Source of the DNA: a virus
Direction: 5' to 3' (one strand)
IMG/VR virus record: IMGVR_UViG_3300009158_000219
Span: 1 to 22,562 of that record
DNA length: 22,562 nt
The notes under the pieces were generated by a model. It had not been told where the DNA came from. It saw only the letters and a program-made list of their open reading frames with translations, and did not search any database. Positions 19,770 through 22,562 of this stretch are shown in pieces (position 1 is the first letter of the stretch; each line of letters begins with the position of its first letter). The position numbers and the translations under genes are program-made.

Positions 19770-20560
19770 ATTACTAATCAGTTACCTGAACTAATGATGG
19801 TAACAGATATATATTATGTATCACAATTCAAGCAATGTATCAGCCAATTCATTGCAGTACTTATAGTACTTAACGGCTAACACTTTATACTAGTTCAAAG
19901 AGTGAAAAGAATACTAGTTATATGTCCAACATACGTCAAGACTTTAAATTGTAACGTGGTAAACGGTCTGCTTATACACCAGTCGCAAAACAATAGTGTA
20001 TTATTACTCTCATCCAAGCAGGATTATTTGACATGAGATCCATGTAACAGTTGACGCCTGTAGTCAACTATAAAATAGGCAGGTAAGGGTTGCAACCTTG
20101 TGAGAGTACGACTAAGGGATTTTAATGTAGCTTCTTTTATTCCCTTAAACTGTTTAACCAACAGTTAATCAAAGAAAAAACTAGGTTAGGTGATATTACT
20201 GTGGTAGTAATAGTGTACTAACTGATGTTTCTAAGCTACAAATAACAGCTTACATAGTGCTTATTACAAACTATGTTAAATTGAAAGTAATAAAACTAAC
20301 TTTCTGCTTCAACCTGCATAACGGTCAAAAGGGGTAATCAAGCCCTTTAGTAATGTACCATTCCTGATTCCCAAGGTCAGGCAGTTGTAATAACTACAAA
20401 ACTTTATAGAGTATAAGCGGGTAGACAAATCTATGCTACGCAATTAGCTACCACCTAAACTGCAGTATATTGCAAGATGCAGGTAATGGATACTGAGGTA
20501 AGCTCTCGGTGATTTGTCCTATAAAGATGTTATTATAACTGAGTACAGAGGGGTTATTAA
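19770..20560 (+). ncRNA. Structured non-coding region B, candidate large phage RNA (about 790 nt)
   Basis: No gene is credible here, yet the region is dense in helices. Strongest is a four-way junction closed by TACTCTCA/TGAGAGTA (20005-20012 and 20101-20108) holding ACATG/CATGT, AGTTGAC/GTCAACT (20049-20069) and AAGG/CCTT. The 7-base loop of AGTTGAC contains GCCT, which can pair with AGGC at 20077-20080 as a pseudoknot. A second four-way junction is closed by GACAAATC/GATTTGTC (20424-20431 and 20511-20518) and holds GCTA/TAGC, CTGCA/TGCAG and ACTGAG/CTCGGT. Others: GCAATG/CATTGC with AGCC-GGCT, TAAGGGA/TCCCTTA, AACTGTT/AACAGTT, TATTACT/AGTAATA, TAAGCT/AGCTTA, GAAAGT/ACTTTC, AAAGGG/CCCTTT and CCTGA/TCAGG. 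U-G pairs favour the plus strand. Size and style recall ornate large phage RNAs such as GOLLD and ROOL; homology to these was not tested. Confidence 0.6.
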
Positions 20561-20598
20561 CTGAAAAATATAAACTGAAAATTAAATACTGAAAAGAA

Positions 20599-21327
20599 AT
20601 GAAAATACATTTACACTCAAGACAAGGACTATATGAAGTAGAAAGATTTGGTAGAAATAGTATCACGCTATCTACAAAACATAGTTCATTCTCTGTACCT
20701 ACAAGTGATTTTAAATCATTTGCGGGTGGTCTATGGAATAATCAGGTAAGTAAAAATACCATGGATGAATTTTTAGCTGTTGTTAGACCTGATGAATATA
20801 AAACTCAGGTAGAGCAAGAAGATCAAATCTTGACATTAGCTGCTAGATTAGATTTAATACAAAGTGGTGTTAAATCTGAACTAGAAGAGACTACTAAGAA
20901 AGCTGTTGAAGACAGAGATAGTTTAAATGATAAACTTAGAAGCATTGCTCGTGAAGTTTATAAGCAAAGACTTGATGTGTCACGCATTAAAATCAACAGT
21001 AATGGTATTAAATTTATAATTCAACAGAATTATAAAGATAATACTTACAGATTCTGTTGGGATCCTTATCAATTTGTAGCAAATTATCATAGTAATATCA
21101 GTGATATTTATAGAGATGGTAATTGGGGTACTATGAATGGTGGTTGGATAAGAATCATTGATGGCACTGTTATATTATACTCTAAATCAGGTGATTATGG
21201 AGTATATGATGATAAGATTGCTATTCAAGCAGCTAGAGCTATCTTTCCTAATATGGATATTTATTCATATGCAGGTAGAGCTTGGGATAATGAGTTAACA
21301 GAAATGTTTGACGGTCTACCATTTTAA
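20599..21327 (+). CDS. Hypothetical protein, 242 residues
   Basis: Not recognised. The N-terminal part is beta-rich with Arg and Ser (MKIHLHSRQGLYEVERFGRN). About residues 75-125 form a charged helix with coiled-coil character (GVKSELEETTKKAVEDRDSL). The C-terminal half is rich in Tyr, Trp, Asp and Gly (YRFCWDPYQFVANYHSN, then RDGNWGTMNGGWIRIIDG) and ends acidic. No signal peptide or membrane segment. It follows RNA region B, with a leader of repeated AACTGAAAA, and ends at a terminator. Confidence 0.65.
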   Translation: MKIHLHSRQGLYEVERFGRNSITLSTKHSSFSVPTSDFKSFAGGLWNNQVSKNTMDEFLAVVRPDEYKTQVEQEDQILTLAARLDLIQSGVKSELEETTKKAVEDRDSLNDKLRSIAREVYKQRLDVSRIKINSNGIKFIIQQNYKDNTYRFCWDPYQFVANYHSNISDIYRDGNWGTMNGGWIRIIDGTVILYSKSGDYGVYDDKIAIQAARAIFPNMDIYSYAGRAWDNELTEMFDGLPF

Positions 21328-21331
21328 AAAT

Positions 21332-21355
21332 AAGCAGGTGAAAGTCCTGCTTTTA
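21332..21355 (+). terminator. Intrinsic terminator
   Basis: AAGCAGG/CCTGCTT (21332-21338 and 21346-21352), 7 bp with a 7-base loop, then TTTAT. It begins four bases after the stop of the 242-residue gene. Confidence 0.75.
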
Positions 21356-21387
21356 TATATTATTAACTGAAACTAAACTGAAAAGAG

Positions 21388-21504
21388 ATGACTGAAGAAG
21401 AGTATGAGCAATATCAATTGCAGGTAGAAGAATTTAAAAGATTATTGTATTCAACTGATAATCTAGGACCAGAGGAAAAGAATCCTTTTGGTATATTTTA
21501 TTAA
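21388..21504 (+). CDS. Very small acidic protein
   Basis: 38 residues, MTEEEYEQYQLQVEEFKRLL and then a short polar tail ending NPFGIFY. Acidic helix; not recognised. The leader TTATTAACTGAAA...TAAACTGAAAA just before the ATG is shared with the gene at 20599, which supports this start. Followed closely by the next gene. Confidence 0.5.
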   Translation: MTEEEYEQYQLQVEEFKRLLYSTDNLGPEEKNPFGIFY

Positions 21505-21520
21505 ACCTAAAAAAGAAAAG

Positions 21521-21790
21521 ATGAAAACATTTGAAGATTTAAAATTTAGGCGTGATGACATGGGAAAACACGCATTTGAAATATTCCCAAATCATTATGG
21601 TATCTCTGTAATAAGAGGACCATATAGTTATGGTGGTAAACAAGGACTGTATGAAATAGCAGTACTTATAATGACTCCAGAAATGAAGTATTCAGAAATA
21701 TGTTATGACACACCTATTGCAAATGATGTAGTAGGTTACTTAACACCTGAAGAAGTAACTCAGTATATGAAAAAAATACAGGAGTTATGA
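21521..21790 (+). CDS. Conserved small phage/prophage protein
   Basis: 89 residues from the ATG at 21521; a TTG reading from 21488 is discarded. The order MKTFEDLKFRRDDM, FPNHYGISVIRGPYSYGG, YEIAVL and then YDTPIANDVVGYLTPEEVTQ, MKKIQEL matches a small hypothetical family that I know from many Bacteroidota and Firmicutes phages. Function unknown. Its TGA overlaps the ATG of the next gene. Confidence 0.7.
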   Translation: MKTFEDLKFRRDDMGKHAFEIFPNHYGISVIRGPYSYGGKQGLYEIAVLIMTPEMKYSEICYDTPIANDVVGYLTPEEVTQYMKKIQEL

Positions 21791-21891
21791 TTCTACTAGA
21801 GATTATATTTGGGTTTATCTTTGTTACCCAAATATATAGTTGGGTAAGAGAATTGAATATTCATCACAAGAAAATCAATAAAAGAAGATGA
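21787..21891 (+). CDS. Small single-span membrane peptide
   Basis: 34 residues: MILLEIIFGFIFVTQIYSWV, a membrane segment, then a basic tail (HHKKINKRR). Coupled by ATGA to both neighbours, which supports it as real. A possible inhibitor or membrane effector; no homologue recognised. Confidence 0.5.
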   Translation: MILLEIIFGFIFVTQIYSWVRELNIHHKKINKRR

Positions 21892-22037
21892 GATTTAGTA
21901 TTAACTACACTGTGGGGAGATTTCCTCACAGTGATATAGTAACTTGTGTTACTGTAGGTGATTTAATAAGGGCTATAGACCTAGTACTATATGAAAATAA
22001 ATTAAACCGGGAAGAAATTAAAGTTGAAGAGATATGA
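21888..22037 (+). CDS. Small hypothetical protein
   Basis: 49 residues, MRFSINYTVGRFPHSDIVTC, then VGDLIRAIDLVLYENKL and a Glu-rich tail. Joined by ATGA overlaps to the genes on both sides. Not recognised. Confidence 0.5.
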   Translation: MRFSINYTVGRFPHSDIVTCVTVGDLIRAIDLVLYENKLNREEIKVEEI

Positions 22038-22321
22038 TAGGATTTGGAGGATACATCTGTGATGTAATAATACAAAGATATGGTACAGGTAATTTAGCAA
22101 TTAGATTGCTTGACGCAGAGGATGGTATGCCAGTAGCAGTAGCTACAACTAATGCTAATGGTCTTGACTTAGATGAAGTAGCTATTAAAGACTACTCAGA
22201 AAATGAAGGGATGTATGAAACATTGGTTGAGAATGGTATTATACACCCAAAACATAGGGAAATAAGTACAGGTTATGTTACTGTACCAGTGTGTAAACTA
22301 ACTGAATATTATACACTATGA
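22034..22321 (+). CDS. DUF4313-like small phage protein
   Basis: 95 residues. The layout DVIIQRYGTGNLAIRLLDAE, then GMPVAVATTN, VAIKDYSENEGMYETLVENG and GYVTVPVCKL matches my memory of a small family frequent in mobile elements and phages (AIxLxdxxDGxPxaxxTxN...IKdYxENxG). The biochemical role is unknown. The start overlaps the upstream stop; the stop overlaps the start of the next gene. Confidence 0.65.
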   Translation: MIGFGGYICDVIIQRYGTGNLAIRLLDAEDGMPVAVATTNANGLDLDEVAIKDYSENEGMYETLVENGIIHPKHREISTGYVTVPVCKLTEYYTL

Positions 22322-22562
22322 CACAGGAGTTTGTAAATTATAATCAAGCCTTAGCTCTTAAAGAGTTAGGGTTTGATGAACCTTGTTTTGGTTTCTATTC
22401 AGTGTTATATGATTTAATGATTACACAAACAAATGGTAGAAAATCATTATTTGAATCTGAATGTTTAGCACCACTTAAACAACAAGTATTTAGATTTTTT
22501 AGAGATAAGTATGATTTATGGTTTATACCAGATTATTATGATGAAATGAGAGAGTATAACTA
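22318..22562 (+). CDS. Conserved phage protein, partial at right edge
   Basis: The first 81 residues of a frame still open at the window end. It starts MTQEFVNYNQALALKELGFD, followed by EPCFGFY, an opening I know from a common small phage and prophage protein of unknown function. The residues after it (RFFRDKYDLWFIPDYYDEM) are aromatic and acidic. ATGA-coupled to the preceding gene. Confidence 0.7.
   Translation, partial: MTQEFVNYNQALALKELGFDEPCFGFYSVLYDLMITQTNGRKSLFESECLAPLKQQVFRFFRDKYDLWFIPDYYDEMREYN

Noticed and set aside
20448-20666. A minus-strand frame of 72 codons over the end of RNA region B
   Set aside because: It overlaps the start of the 242-residue gene antisense, and its composition is not convincing.

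Overview
The window looks like part of a tailed-phage genome infecting a Bacteroidota host, most like a crAss-like (Crassvirales) phage. The reasons are its AT-rich compact layout; minus-strand promoters of the Bacteroidota type (TAnnTTTG, one with TTTG 20 bp upstream); near absence of Shine-Dalgarno sequences; a TerL with crAss-style motifs next to an IHF/HU-like protein and a PD-(D/E)XK nuclease; and fibres with YadA-like head repeats and collagen repeats. The family placement is inference; no search was run. The standard genetic code is used: TAA, TAG and TGA all end genes.

Layout. Nearly all of 1-16.85 kb is on the minus strand. Reading from right to left, it holds a small phage gene (16576-16839), thyA, a GroES-like gene, a DUF3310 gene and a lipoprotein; then a tail-fibre block of five large fibre or adhesin genes with several small genes (7655-14294); then a lysis block with two or three small membrane proteins, a permuted NlpC/P60 hydrolase and an M15 peptidase (5382-7655). 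A plus-strand HNH endonuclease gene follows (4833-5306). Last comes a packaging/DNA-binding operon driven by a near-perfect promoter at 4727-4758 and ending in the N-terminal part of TerL (1-848). Intrinsic terminators separate the blocks.

From 16.85 to 17.46 kb the two transcription directions diverge. On the minus strand this region carries back-to-back short transcription units (promoter, 70-130 nt, terminator) that look like small RNAs. It also carries a relatively GC-rich, hairpin-rich stretch and a 14-bp palindrome.

To the right, genes are on the plus strand and are mostly unknown small early-type genes. Three of them, and a fourth unit without an immediate gene, are preceded by a shared motif, TTCTAACCCT followed by TTAAA or GTAAA. 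Each of the three intervening genes ends in an intrinsic terminator. From 18.99 to 20.6 kb there is only one short gene, encoding a stand-alone protein resembling the C-terminal domain of RNA polymerase alpha. The other roughly 1.35 kb is non-coding and packed with hairpins and multi-helix junctions whose G-U pairs favour the plus strand. It is the best candidate here for something undescribed: a large phage non-coding RNA beside an RNA-polymerase-like accessory protein. Closely packed small genes with ATGA overlaps fill the right end.
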